NCBI GenBank assembly: GCA_027297485.1 | Contig: JAPUHZ010000058.1 | Coordinates: 1-26,899, forward strand | Reading direction: 5' to 3' | Source of the DNA: Deltaproteobacteria bacterium | GTDB lineage: Bacteria; Desulfobacterota_B; Binatia; UBA9968 | Length of the DNA: 26,899 bases | In this document: positions 15,556 to 23,376 of the stretch, in pieces | Position numbering within the stretch: position 1 is the stretch's first letter | Layout: every line of letters begins with the position of its first letter | Made by a program: the position numbers and the translations under genes | The notes under the pieces: generated by a model | Databases searched by the model: none | The model's input: the letters and a program-made list of their open reading frames with translations, nothing else | What the model was told of the DNA's origin: nothing

Positions 15556-15962
15556 TTCGTAGACGCGGACATACTCTTGTGACTCAATTGTTGATTGTCG
15601 GGGAATTTTCAATTCAGATCGATGGATACTTTCATGTTCTAGACCGCTTCAAGAGAAGTGGCGCACCCGTCGATTACGTGGTTACGCACCCGCTCATCAT
15701 GAAACCCCCTTCGGTTATAGCGCTCGCGAAGAACGCACCTCACCCCCATGCGGCCGCGCTCTTTATCGATTATCACCTCAGCGCTGAAGGCGGGCAGAAA
15801 ATACTTGCCGGTCAAAATCGCTTTCCGGCGAATCGCAAAACAAAAGTCAAGATGGATTTTAGGAAAGTTGAAGCCTGGGCTCCGGCGCTGGATGAATGGC
15901 TGCCGAGGCAAGCAGAGGTGATCAGTCAATTTGATAAAATCTTCGGCGTAAGACGGCGATGA
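15556..15962 (+). pseudogene. 5'-truncated ABC solute-binding protein
   Basis: The frame contains RRRGHTLVTQLLIVGEF, then GAPVDYVVTHPLIMKPPSVI, ALAKNAPHPHAAALFIDY and LSAEGGQKILAGQNRFPANR. This is the C-terminal third of an iron/organic-acid-type extracellular solute-binding protein, where KNAPHPnAAklFiDflLSeeGQkil is highly conserved. Intact relatives are about 330-360 residues with a signal peptide; only about 135 codons remain. The open frame runs up to the end of the MITE-like element, and the conserved RRGHT stretch lies within seven codons of that border. A GTG at 15579 could formally start a 127-residue product, but it would lack the first lobe and any export signal. No permease or ATPase gene follows. 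Confidence 0.75.
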
Positions 15963-16132
15963 GACTGGGAAGGAAAGTTACTCTCTTTATTCACCGATGC
16001 ATGCTTGAGCCTCTATGGTCGCCACGTACAATCGTCGGGGTTTACCTGCAAGGTCAGTCTCAGGTTGACATAACACCTCGGCATCGGATAGCTTTTGCTG
16101 GAAAATATTGACCCCGGGAAGGAGGCAGCACT

Positions 16133-17230
16133 ATGAGCATAGACAGTGGACTTTACGAGCGGACCTATCGACCCAGCACAGGTCCTATCATTAACGACCT
16201 TCTCTTTTCCTCAGACTCCCACGTGATGGAGCCCTCAGAAACTTTGGTAACTCGGGTGCCTAAGACCCTCCGTGACGGGGCCCCCCACTTCCCGGAACTC
16301 AAGGTGGGAGAGGGTTTCCAGACCCATCCCGGCGGGTCGAACCCCAAGGAGCGTATCAAGGAGATGGCAACCGATGGCGTCAGCGCCGAAGTCCTCTACC
16401 CCACCTATGCGCTGGGTTTGTTTGCCATGGAAGATGCCGCCCTCCAGGAGGCGTACTTTCGAGCCTACAACGATTGGCTGATCGAGTACTGCCAGGTTTC
16501 TTTCGATCGCCTGATCGGTGTCCCCATGATCTCGACCTACAACGTCGAGCACGCGGTCCAAGAGCTGGAGCGGTGCGCCAAAGCGGGGCTGCACGGCGCC
16601 ATTATCTGGCAGGTTCCGCCCAAAGAAATTTCCTTCACCACGGACCACTACGAGCGGTTCTGGGCGGCGGCCCAGGACCTGGAGACGCCGGTAAGTTTCC
16701 ACATCCTGTCCGGATTTGGCTACTCGAAAACCAGGGAGGGTCGGAAAGGTATCGAACGCTACCGCGCCAGCGTGAACCTGAAGCTAGCGGAAGCCGCCGA
16801 CACCTTAATGGATGTCATCTTCTCCGGCGTACTGGAGCGCTACCCTCGCCTCAAAGTGGTGCTGGTGGAGAATGAGATCGGCTGGATACCCTATGTCCTA
16901 GAGCAATGGGACTACTACTTTTACCGTCACCGCTCTGTTGCGCCATTGACCATAGACAAGCGGCCCAGCGAGTACTTTAACCGGCAGGTTTATGCCACCT
17001 TCTTTAATGACGCTGTCGGTGGCCACCTCTTCTCCTGGTGGGGTGTGGACAACTGCATGTGGTCCAACGACTTCCCCCACGCCAATTCGACCTGGCCTCA
17101 CTCGCGGGAGGTGGTCGCGCGCGACATGGGCTACCTCTCGCCTGAGGTCCGGGCGAAGCTGGTCCGGGAGAACGTGGCGCGACTCTACAATATGCCGATT
17201 CCCGAGCCCATGGCTACACCACCAAGGTGA
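16133..17230 (+). CDS. amidohydrolase 2 (ACMSD-like) family protein
   Basis: This 365-residue TIM-barrel protein belongs to the amidohydrolase-2 family, which includes ACMSD and other metal-dependent decarboxylases and hydrolases. The first metal motif appears as FSSDSHVMEP (residues 25-34), a DSH variant of the usual DxHxH. The others are PVSFHIL and the terminal acid in WSNDFPHANSTWP (about residue 310). The last motif is very common in the subgroup whose members act on aromatic or amide substrates. A strong AAGGAGG site precedes the ATG. A perfect TTGACA occurs at 16065-16070, but a matching -10 is not clear. It stands alone, with the truncated binding-protein gene upstream. Confidence 0.88.
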   Translation: MSIDSGLYERTYRPSTGPIINDLLFSSDSHVMEPSETLVTRVPKTLRDGAPHFPELKVGEGFQTHPGGSNPKERIKEMATDGVSAEVLYPTYALGLFAMEDAALQEAYFRAYNDWLIEYCQVSFDRLIGVPMISTYNVEHAVQELERCAKAGLHGAIIWQVPPKEISFTTDHYERFWAAAQDLETPVSFHILSGFGYSKTREGRKGIERYRASVNLKLAEAADTLMDVIFSGVLERYPRLKVVLVENEIGWIPYVLEQWDYYFYRHRSVAPLTIDKRPSEYFNRQVYATFFNDAVGGHLFSWWGVDNCMWSNDFPHANSTWPHSREVVARDMGYLSPEVRAKLVRENVARLYNMPIPEPMATPPR

Positions 17231-17682
17231 GTGAGACTCGACTAAAAAGCGAAAGATCAAGTCTGGCTCTGACATTGCGGAGTTAGTCGCGGCACTTGAG
17301 CTTTACCTTCGAACCTCCACCGCCTTATAAATAACTCTTTCTGCCTGTCGATAGTCAATCTTAAACTTGACTCCTTTACCCCTTTATCACGGCTATCGGG
17401 CAGCACCGTCACACCCACAGGCAGGTCCAGGAGCTTTTCGGCTGACGCGGTGATCTGCGTCTAACGCGCCTGGTATGGAAAGCAGGCCTGCCCTCTCTCC
17501 CCTACCGGGAGACAAGGGGGGTTTTGCTTCGCCATGTGGGAATTGGTCTTCTCCTCTAAGATTGCCAAGAAATCATCCGTTTGAGCCAATGCCACCCCCA
17601 CGCCGTTACTATCTGGAGCTCGATTGATCATGAGTCTTGAGGATAAGGTCACGGAGCTTGCAGTAAATGAAAATTGCCGCCC
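17231..17682. other. intergenic region with decayed coding segments
   Basis: This 452-base gap between convergent genes has no intact gene. On the minus strand, 17303-17463 carries protein-like sequence in two overlapping frames. One reads KLLDLPVGVTVLPDSRDKGV; after a one-frame shift the other continues GVKFKIDYRQAERVIYKAV to a stop at 17303, suggesting a frameshifted gene end of unknown family. A second minus-strand frame (17461-17652) contains GVGVALAQTDDFLAILEE and then MAKQ. A 23-base sequence at 17522-17544 is repeated exactly at 8546-8568. The region looks like gene debris. Confidence 0.45.
17522..17544. repeat. 23-base exact repeat (partner at 8546-8568)
   Basis: The 23 bases, beginning TTTTGCTTCGCC and ending GTGGGAATT, occur twice in the window in the same orientation. 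Read on the minus strand both copies give the end of a leader and ATG GCG AAG CAA, preceded at a short distance by a GAGGAG-type sequence. The sequences diverge right after, which fits two separate broken copies of the 5' end of one gene family. Confidence 0.6.
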
Positions 17683-18744
17683 TCACGGTTTGATGTCTTG
17701 AAGGAACCAGTCTGTGGGCACTTCATGGCCTAAGCCTTTTTCTTTTGCACCGCGGTAAGCGCAGTAGCCGATGGCGGCGAACTGGACTCCAGTTCCCACG
17801 TTGTTGAGAAAGAAGGTGATCTGTTGGTCGTTAGAACGGGCGGGGGCCTTCCCGACTATAAGATCTTGAATCTCAGGATAGCGGGTCCAATCCCTGGGTT
17901 TTTCTCGGCGCACTCCGGGCAGGTCTTTATCCAGTCCCGGTGGGAGATGGTGTTGTATCCCACCGAGGTGTGTGTGGATCGCAACGATATCGCTTTTCTC
18001 AAGAGCCGCTTCGTCCATCTCGAACTCTCGGATAGCATTGTAGTGCATGCCGGGTTTCAGCCAATCCGCGTTCATCACCGGATGCGAAGAGCTTGTTGCG
18101 CTACAGACGACATCACAGTTCTTCACCGCTTGCTCTGCACTGTCGACCGGTTCCGCCGGGATTTCCGTCTCTCGCTCCATCTGAGCGGCGAACGCTTTGC
18201 GGTGATCGGGGTTGGGACTGAAAACCTTGACGCGCTTGATCGGCAGGACCGAAGTGAGAAAACGAAAGTGGGCGCGGGCCTGCCCGCCTGAGCCGATGAG
18301 GGCGAGGACTTCTGAATTAGAGCGCGAGAGCAGTCTCGCTGCGAGGGCGCTGGTGACTCCTACACGGGTCTGCTGGATTAAGCCGTCGGGCATGATCGCC
18401 AGGAGGTCTCCCGTCTCGGTGCTGAATAACTGCACCAGACCGAGAAACTGCCCTTTCCCGGCAAGGGGAAGTTTCTCAAGGCGGACCGAGTTGTTGACAT
18501 TTTTCTCCCGCACAATGTCGGAGGTGATACGAAGCGCATGGACGCCGAATTTTCTTACTCCGCCGTCCACGGACTTGAAGCTGTAAGAGGCCTGGGGAAG
18601 GGCGTGAGGAAGGTAAGAATGGCTGGTAGGACGGTTGACTGCCTGGCTTATCGCCAGCTCACGGTACGCTTCTTCCATAGTCTGAAGGCATTCCTGTATG
18701 TTGAGCGCCTGCCGGATCTCTTCATTGTTTAGTATGAGCGTCAT
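17683..18744 (-). CDS. ornithine cyclodeaminase/mu-crystallin family protein
   Basis: This protein (353 residues from ATG 18744) has the ornithine cyclodeaminase/mu-crystallin fold. The N-terminal substrate domain begins LILNNEEIRQALNIQECLQTMEEAYREL. The Rossmann domain has the dinucleotide motif VLALIGSGGQARAHF (about residues 143-157), followed by CDVVCSATSSSHPVM. A frame extends seven codons upstream, but the ATG at 18744 has GGAGG just before it and matches the usual family start. Members include ornithine cyclodeaminase, lysine cyclodeaminase, ketimine reductase and alanine dehydrogenase; which applies cannot be told. It is divergent from the amidohydrolase at 18885, so the 140-base gap is probably a shared promoter region. 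Confidence 0.88.
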   Translation of the reverse strand: MTLILNNEEIRQALNIQECLQTMEEAYRELAISQAVNRPTSHSYLPHALPQASYSFKSVDGGVRKFGVHALRITSDIVREKNVNNSVRLEKLPLAGKGQFLGLVQLFSTETGDLLAIMPDGLIQQTRVGVTSALAARLLSRSNSEVLALIGSGGQARAHFRFLTSVLPIKRVKVFSPNPDHRKAFAAQMERETEIPAEPVDSAEQAVKNCDVVCSATSSSHPVMNADWLKPGMHYNAIREFEMDEAALEKSDIVAIHTHLGGIQHHLPPGLDKDLPGVRREKPRDWTRYPEIQDLIVGKAPARSNDQQITFFLNNVGTGVQFAAIGYCAYRGAKEKGLGHEVPTDWFLQDIKP

Positions 18745-18834
18745 CGACCCTCCACATTCGAACAATGTGTATACGTTTCTTTGTTATCTCATGGTACGCC
18801 ATTTGTCCATCTTTTGTTGAACCCTGGACTGCGG

Positions 18835-18864
18835 TTGACATACGAAGAGGGAAGTGATTACGCT
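18835..18864 (+). promoter_or_regulatory. candidate promoter of amidohydrolase-VOC pair
   Basis: A perfect TTGACA at 18835-18840 lies 44 bases before the amidohydrolase start. The best -10 at an 18-base spacing is TACGCT (18859-18864), with only three of six matches and a TGATTACGCT context. A GGGAGCAGAAGA sequence follows as ribosome binding site. The -35 is convincing; the -10 is weak. Confidence 0.35.
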
Positions 18865-18884
18865 CCCGGCAAGGGAGCAGAAGA

Positions 18885-19691
18885 ATGATTGCTTACGAAG
18901 GGGAAAATATCGAAGTCATTGATGCTCATTCGCATATGGGGGAGAGGCAGGAGCTTGCGATCCATCAGATCCCACCCATTATGAAGTGGATGGCCGAGGA
19001 TATGATCCAATCTATGGATGACGCTGGCGTGGATAAGGTGGTTACGTTCGCAATCGGAGCGGGAAAGCCGACCGACTACCGAGAGACCAACCATTATATC
19101 GCCGAAGCCATGAAGAAGTATCCTGACCGCATCATCGGATTTATGCGCTTAAGTCCGGGCAATGGACCCAAAGATACGCTCGCAGTGCTGGAAGAAAGCG
19201 TCAAGTTGGGGCTAAAAGGAATCAAGATTCATCCCCTGATCGAAAAAACCCCGGCGAACGATCGAGAGAAAGTCTACCCACTAATGGAAGCCGCACAGCA
19301 CCATGGCCTGGTGGTTCTTTTTCACTGTGGCATGGGAGATAATGCCAGCCCTCAGAGGATCGCAGAGGTAGCAAGGGATTTTCCCAAGCTTCCCGTCATT
19401 ATGGGCCATTCAGGTTTGGTAGAGGGGCTGCGGGATGTCGTGCAGCAAGCCAAAAAATATAAAAACGTGTACATGGATAGCTCGGGTGTCGGCTGGCTTC
19501 CATTTTTCTGCGAGTCGATAGTGTGGGCGGGAGCCGACCGTGTCATGTACGGCTCAGACCATCCTTTCAACCCTATGGATTGGGAAATTCAAAAGATCGT
19601 CAGACACGCCCAGAAACACTTGAAGCTCAAGATTGAGGATCTGCGTAAGATTATGGGAGGGAACATCAAGAAACTCCTTAAGATAAATTAG
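18885..19691 (+). CDS. amidohydrolase 2 (ACMSD-like) family protein
   Basis: The 268-residue TIM-barrel protein shows a nearly textbook amidohydrolase-2 metal site. It has DAHSHMG (residues 13-19), GLKGIKIHPL near residue 108, LFHCGMGD (about 146), IMGHSGLVEG (about 168) and YGSDHPFNPMDWE (about 222). It is a metal-dependent hydrolase or decarboxylase of unknown substrate, shorter than the other two family members in the window and not a close paralogue of them by eye. The start follows GGGAGCAG. The VOC gene starts 18 bases after its stop, so the pair is very likely co-transcribed and may act on one substrate. Confidence 0.9.
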   Translation: MIAYEGENIEVIDAHSHMGERQELAIHQIPPIMKWMAEDMIQSMDDAGVDKVVTFAIGAGKPTDYRETNHYIAEAMKKYPDRIIGFMRLSPGNGPKDTLAVLEESVKLGLKGIKIHPLIEKTPANDREKVYPLMEAAQHHGLVVLFHCGMGDNASPQRIAEVARDFPKLPVIMGHSGLVEGLRDVVQQAKKYKNVYMDSSGVGWLPFFCESIVWAGADRVMYGSDHPFNPMDWEIQKIVRHAQKHLKLKIEDLRKIMGGNIKKLLKIN

Positions 19692-19709
19692 TCAGAGGAG
19701 GAATTGGCC

Positions 19710-20066
19710 ATGGATTATCGGCTTGACCACGTAGCGATCAAGTGTGAGGACATCAAGGACTCGATCCGTTTTTATAAGGAACTTTTTAACGGTGAACCGA
19801 CAGAAATGAGAAGGGGTTCATCGGGATACGGCTTTTGCTTTGTTAAAATCAATGGCGCGGCATCGGTGCAGCTTATGGAGTCAAGCGGCAAGGTAGGAGT
19901 TCATCACTACGGTTTTGTGACCAATGACGTAGAGGCGGCGGCAGAGGGTTTTAGACAAAAAGGCACCAAAATTATTCGTGAGAACAGGGATGCTGGTGGA
20001 AAGCTCATCACGATTTTCTTGGAAGATCCAAATGGTTTACAGATTGAGGTCCGTCTTCCTCGATAA
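19710..20066 (+). CDS. VOC-family (glyoxalase-like) metalloprotein
   Basis: This 118-residue protein is a single vicinal-oxygen-chelate domain with two beta-alpha-beta-beta-beta modules. The first is YRLDHVAIKCEDIKDSIRFY with the metal histidine at residue 7; the second is HHYGFVTNDVEAAAEGFR. The terminal metal glutamate is in LQIEVRL. Family members are lyases, isomerases and dioxygenases such as methylmalonyl-CoA epimerase and glyoxalase I. The ATG at 19710 is preceded by AGAGGAGG, so it is preferred to a TTG two codons earlier. It lies 18 bases after the amidohydrolase gene, which points to a shared pathway. Confidence 0.87.
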   Translation: MDYRLDHVAIKCEDIKDSIRFYKELFNGEPTEMRRGSSGYGFCFVKINGAASVQLMESSGKVGVHHYGFVTNDVEAAAEGFRQKGTKIIRENRDAGGKLITIFLEDPNGLQIEVRLPR

Positions 20067-20171
20067 AATTTCAACGGAGAGTTCTCAAGTCTCCATCATT
20101 CTTCACGAAATTTCTTAAATTGGTTCCTGTCAAAGGCGAGCCCTTTTTTTCCTTTTTAGAACAGAGTCCAA

Positions 20172-20396
20172 ATGGCGTTAAGAATCTCGGTTACGGTCAA
20201 GCCTCAGGCCAAGAGGCAGGAAGTGAAAAAGGCTCCCGATGGCACATACTTGGCCTCAGTCCATGCCCCGGCCCGTGAGGGAAAAGCCAACCAGGCTTTG
20301 ATAGGACTTCTGGCGGACCATTTTTCAGTCCCTAAGTCATCTGTCCGGATCATCCAGGGACATACGGGCAGAAGAAAGCTGGTTGAAATTGGTTAA
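20172..20396 (+). CDS. DUF167 (YggU) family protein
   Basis: This 74-residue protein is a complete member of the conserved DUF167/YggU family. It shows RISVTVKPQAKRQEV at the N terminus, then VHAPAREGKANQALIGLLA and the C-terminal VRIIQGHTGRRKLVEI. The basic GKANxxL helix and GxxxRxKxV strand are the family signature. The biochemical function is not established. It follows the VOC gene by 105 bases with no clear terminator, and may be part of that transcript or separate. The ribosome binding site is weak (CAGAGTCCAA before ATG). Confidence 0.9.
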   Translation: MALRISVTVKPQAKRQEVKKAPDGTYLASVHAPAREGKANQALIGLLADHFSVPKSSVRIIQGHTGRRKLVEIG

Positions 20397-20567
20397 GGGA
20401 AAATTCCTAACGGGGGGCGTCTCCTGGGGAATTGAACCGCCGAATATCCCAGGTGGTTAGTCCACAAGCCGCCGCACCCGAGGGCGCGTCCGGAAAAACT
20501 CTCACTCAGATGGCTTAAACCTTTCGGTCTCCTTCTCTCATTTGGCAAAGGTAAGGGTTACAGCCAC

Positions 20568-21332
20568 CTAGGCCAAGTGTCGGCTCAGGATTTTACCTCC
20601 GAGCCAGAATATAGCAGCGTCAAAAACCAACAGCACGACTATTATCTGCGCGAGGAGCAGCCCGTCCCAGCCGACAAGAATCAGCGAGCGCATCCCATCG
20701 ATCGCGTAGGTCATAGGATTCACCATGGCGAGATACCGCATCCAAATGGGTAGAGAGTCCAGGGGGACAAAGGCGCTGGATAGAAAGGTGGCGGGAAGGA
20801 CGCTGATACCTATTACGGCAAAAAAGTCACCGTGATTTTCCAAGACAAAGGCAAGGATCAAAGAAATCACAGTCACCCCGAAACCGAGAAGCAGGCTGAT
20901 CATGAAGAGCATTAAAACCCCGCCGAGTCCGGTAGCGATACGAATGCCAAAGAGGAGGCCTAAAACCAAAATGATAAGACACTGGATCGTCGTATTGATA
21001 TTCACTGCAAGGAAGCGGCCGACGAGAATAGAAGCACGCGAGATCGGCGCACTCATCAGACGCAAGAGAAAGCCGTTTTCCTTATCGAAGAGTAGAGGAA
21101 TGCCTCCGGCCATGCTGTTGCCGAGGGCCGTAAGGGCCAATATCCCCGGCAAGAGATAGGTGCGGTAGTCTCCACCGGTAGAGTCTCGGGCAAGGCCCTG
21201 AAAGGTTCCTCCCATAAAGATAAGGAGGATAACCGGGTTGACCAGGTTAAAGGCCATACTAAAAGGCTCGCGCACCATATGAATCATCCAGCGCATCAGT
21301 TGTGCCTTGGTCTCTTGCACAAACTCAACCAC
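20568..21332 (-). CDS. ABC-2 type transporter permease
   Basis: The permease (254 residues from GTG 21332) has six hydrophobic segments and the ABC-2 signature. A membrane-proximal N terminus (QETKAQLMRWMIHMVREPFSM) precedes them, and the conserved FLSSAFVPLDSLPIWMRYLAMVNPMTYAIDGMR stretch lies before the last helix. The frame is open well upstream, but that extension overlaps the ATPase gene and lacks homology. The GTG at 21332 has GGAGAGG upstream and overlaps the ATPase stop by eight bases, a typical coupled arrangement. With the ATPase it forms a DrrAB-type exporter for a lipophilic compound; the substrate is unknown. Confidence 0.9.
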   Translation of the reverse strand: MVEFVQETKAQLMRWMIHMVREPFSMAFNLVNPVILLIFMGGTFQGLARDSTGGDYRTYLLPGILALTALGNSMAGGIPLLFDKENGFLLRLMSAPISRASILVGRFLAVNINTTIQCLIILVLGLLFGIRIATGLGGVLMLFMISLLLGFGVTVISLILAFVLENHGDFFAVIGISVLPATFLSSAFVPLDSLPIWMRYLAMVNPMTYAIDGMRSLILVGWDGLLLAQIIVVLLVFDAAIFWLGGKILSRHLA

Positions 21333-22302
21333 GGCCCTCTCCTCTCTCCGCGAAGGCATGGCCGGTATAGTGGAGAAAGACCTCGTCAAGGCCGGGACGG
21401 CTATAGGAGATTGTGTGGATCGGAACGGCAAGGGAAGCGGCGGATTGAAGGATCTGCGGCAGGGCCATCTCATTGCTCTCGACGTAGATCTTAAGCTGCA
21501 TGCCATCCTTCCTGGTCCCCTGGACAATCCCCAACTGGGAAACGGCCTTCTCGAGCGCCTCTAACCTTTCCTCATGGTGTTCATTGGAGCTGGCAATCTC
21601 AACCGAGATCACATCTCTCTTGAGTTGGCTTCTCAGTGATGAAGGGGAGCCCAAGACGGCGATCCTGCCGTGGTCAATGATTGCCACATCGTCGCAGAGA
21701 CGCTCCGCCTCATCCATATAGTTGGTGCAGAGAAAAACGGTTGTCCCTTGCTCTTTGAGTCTTAGGATATAATTCCACACATCTCGGCGCACCTGAACAT
21801 CCAAACCAAGAGAGGGTTCGTCAAGAAAGACCAAGGGTGGCCGATGGATCAGCCCGCAGGCAAGATCGAGTTTTTTCTTCATGCCGCCGGAAAAGTGCCT
21901 CGCCCGGCGATCCTCATGCCCTCCCAAACCCACTAAAGCCAGCACCTCCCGAATCCTAGAAGTCCGGCTAGCGTGGGAGAGATGATAGAGATCTGCGTAA
22001 TAATTCAAGTGCTCTCGTGCCGTGAGATAGGGATCGATGGTTAACTCTTGCGGGACATATCCGATGAGGCTGCGCACCTTGACGGGATCCCTTAAAACAT
22101 CTGTTCCGGTCACCTCGACCTTTCCCCCATCGGGCCGAACTAGAGTGGTCAGAATCTTAACCGCGGTTGTCTTACCTGCGCCGTTGGGCCCCAAAAGACC
22201 GAAGATCTTCCCCCCCTCGACCTCCAAAGAGATGCCGTCAAGGGCAACGATTGGTCCGTAGCTTTTTCTTAGGTTTTCTATGCGGACAACAGGATTAGAC
22301 AT
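21325..22302 (-). CDS. ABC exporter ATPase, DrrA-like
   Basis: This ATPase (325 residues from ATG 22302) contains every nucleotide-binding element. These are Walker A GPNGAGKTT, the Q-loop GYVPQELTIDPYLTAREHL, the signature HFSGGMKKKLDLACGL, Walker B PPLVFLDEPSLGLD, and an H-loop region TNYMDEAERL in which the usual histidine (THYMDEAE) is asparagine. The C-terminal DUF4162-type tail (VISVEIASSNEHHEERLEAL...) is the DrrA/CcmA-exporter type. The frame extends to a TTG at 22380, but the ATG at 22302 begins the conserved domain (MSNPVVRIENLRKSYG). It is the first gene of the two-gene exporter operon and is divergent from the amidohydrolase at 22408. Confidence 0.92.
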   Translation of the reverse strand: MSNPVVRIENLRKSYGPIVALDGISLEVEGGKIFGLLGPNGAGKTTAVKILTTLVRPDGGKVEVTGTDVLRDPVKVRSLIGYVPQELTIDPYLTAREHLNYYADLYHLSHASRTSRIREVLALVGLGGHEDRRARHFSGGMKKKLDLACGLIHRPPLVFLDEPSLGLDVQVRRDVWNYILRLKEQGTTVFLCTNYMDEAERLCDDVAIIDHGRIAVLGSPSSLRSQLKRDVISVEIASSNEHHEERLEALEKAVSQLGIVQGTRKDGMQLKIYVESNEMALPQILQSAASLAVPIHTISYSRPGLDEVFLHYTGHAFAERGEGRG

Positions 22303-22407
22303 GTAGGCCTGAAATATATTACGGGACTCCACGGAAGTCCAATGCATCGGACCTAAATGGGTAAAAACTCTTGTCAACAAAAGTGATATCGATTAGAAAG
22401 GAGGGCC

Positions 22408-23376
22408 ATGAAGGAAAAGAATCCCGTCATCGATGTCCATCATCATTGGATGCCCGATGAACACTATCGTCGCCCGGAACTTCACGTGCGTCAGGACGAA
22501 GATGTTGTTCATGAGACGTACCGTTTTCGCATCCGGCGTGACGGGGTTCAACTCTTTTCTCCCCCGAGGATGACCGCCCGCATCGGCGAGCAAATCAAGG
22601 CGATGGATCGAGCCGGGGTGGACCAAGCGGCCCTCCATGTCGGGGTTTGGCTCGACTGGGTCGATCTTAAGAGTGCACGGTTTATTAACGACAAGATGGC
22701 GGAGATCACCGCGCAATACCCCGGTCGCCTCATCCCGCTCGCCCATGCCCCTCCGCTCGAGACTGAGGGGCAAAAAGAGTTGAGAAGAACGGTTCTAAAG
22801 CTGGGTTGTAGGGAGGTGGGTATCAACACCCACATAGGCGGTCTCCTGCTCGACAACGAGCAGCTTTATCCCTTTTACAAGACGGTCTCCGACCTCGACA
22901 TCCCGATACTGGTCCATCCGGCGTCGGAGATTCCCCTGGCCCATCCGCACGGCATGGAACAGTTTAACCTGACTAGAAACCTGGGCCGCGCCTTCGACAC
23001 CACGATCAACATTGTCCGCCTGATGCTAAGTGGCACTTTGGATCGTTTTCCAAAGCTCCGCTTTGTCTTCTCTCACATGGGTGGGGCCTTCTTCGCTTTA
23101 AAGAACCGTCTAAACCCGGCTCACTTCGATGGCCGCCCCAAGGGTTTCTTCGATAGGTACTCAAGACGCATCTTTATCGACACCGCACCTCCCTTTTGGA
23201 GCTCGGAAGAGATCCGGTTCGCGGTTCACATGATGGGAGAAAAACAAGTCCTCATGGGGAGCGATTTTCCTACGATCGGACTGCTCAAGAACGCAGTGAC
23301 AATTATTCAGAAATCAAAGACCACCGCCGAGGTAAAAAAAAAGGTCCTGGGAAAAAATGCCCAAAGACTCTTTTGA
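22408..23376 (+). CDS. amidohydrolase 2 (ACMSD-like) family protein
   Basis: The 322-residue protein is a third amidohydrolase-2 TIM barrel. It has DVHHHWMPDEHY (residues 9-20) with the DxHxH motif, GINTHIGG (about 138), ILVHPASEIP (about 166), FSHMGGAF (about 220) and MGSDFPTIG (about 285) with the terminal aspartate. This set of ligands closely follows ACMSD and related decarboxylases. The start has AAAGGAGGG. Its last 20 bases overlap the start of the MoaB/CinA-type gene, so the two are likely co-transcribed. The substrate is unknown; an aromatic or quinolinate-like carboxylate is suggested by the family. Confidence 0.9.
   Translation: MKEKNPVIDVHHHWMPDEHYRRPELHVRQDEDVVHETYRFRIRRDGVQLFSPPRMTARIGEQIKAMDRAGVDQAALHVGVWLDWVDLKSARFINDKMAEITAQYPGRLIPLAHAPPLETEGQKELRRTVLKLGCREVGINTHIGGLLLDNEQLYPFYKTVSDLDIPILVHPASEIPLAHPHGMEQFNLTRNLGRAFDTTINIVRLMLSGTLDRFPKLRFVFSHMGGAFFALKNRLNPAHFDGRPKGFFDRYSRRIFIDTAPPFWSSEEIRFAVHMMGEKQVLMGSDFPTIGLLKNAVTIIQKSKTTAEVKKKVLGKNAQRLF

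Noticed and set aside
20405..20500. tRNA-like sequence on the minus strand (GGTTCAATTCC resembles a T-loop)
   Set aside because: The T-stem pairs at only three of five positions, no acceptor stem closes the structure, and the anticodon-like hairpin has a five-base loop.
21325..22380. TTG start at 22380 for the exporter ATPase
   Set aside because: The extra 26 residues have no family similarity; the ATG at 22302 begins the conserved domain.
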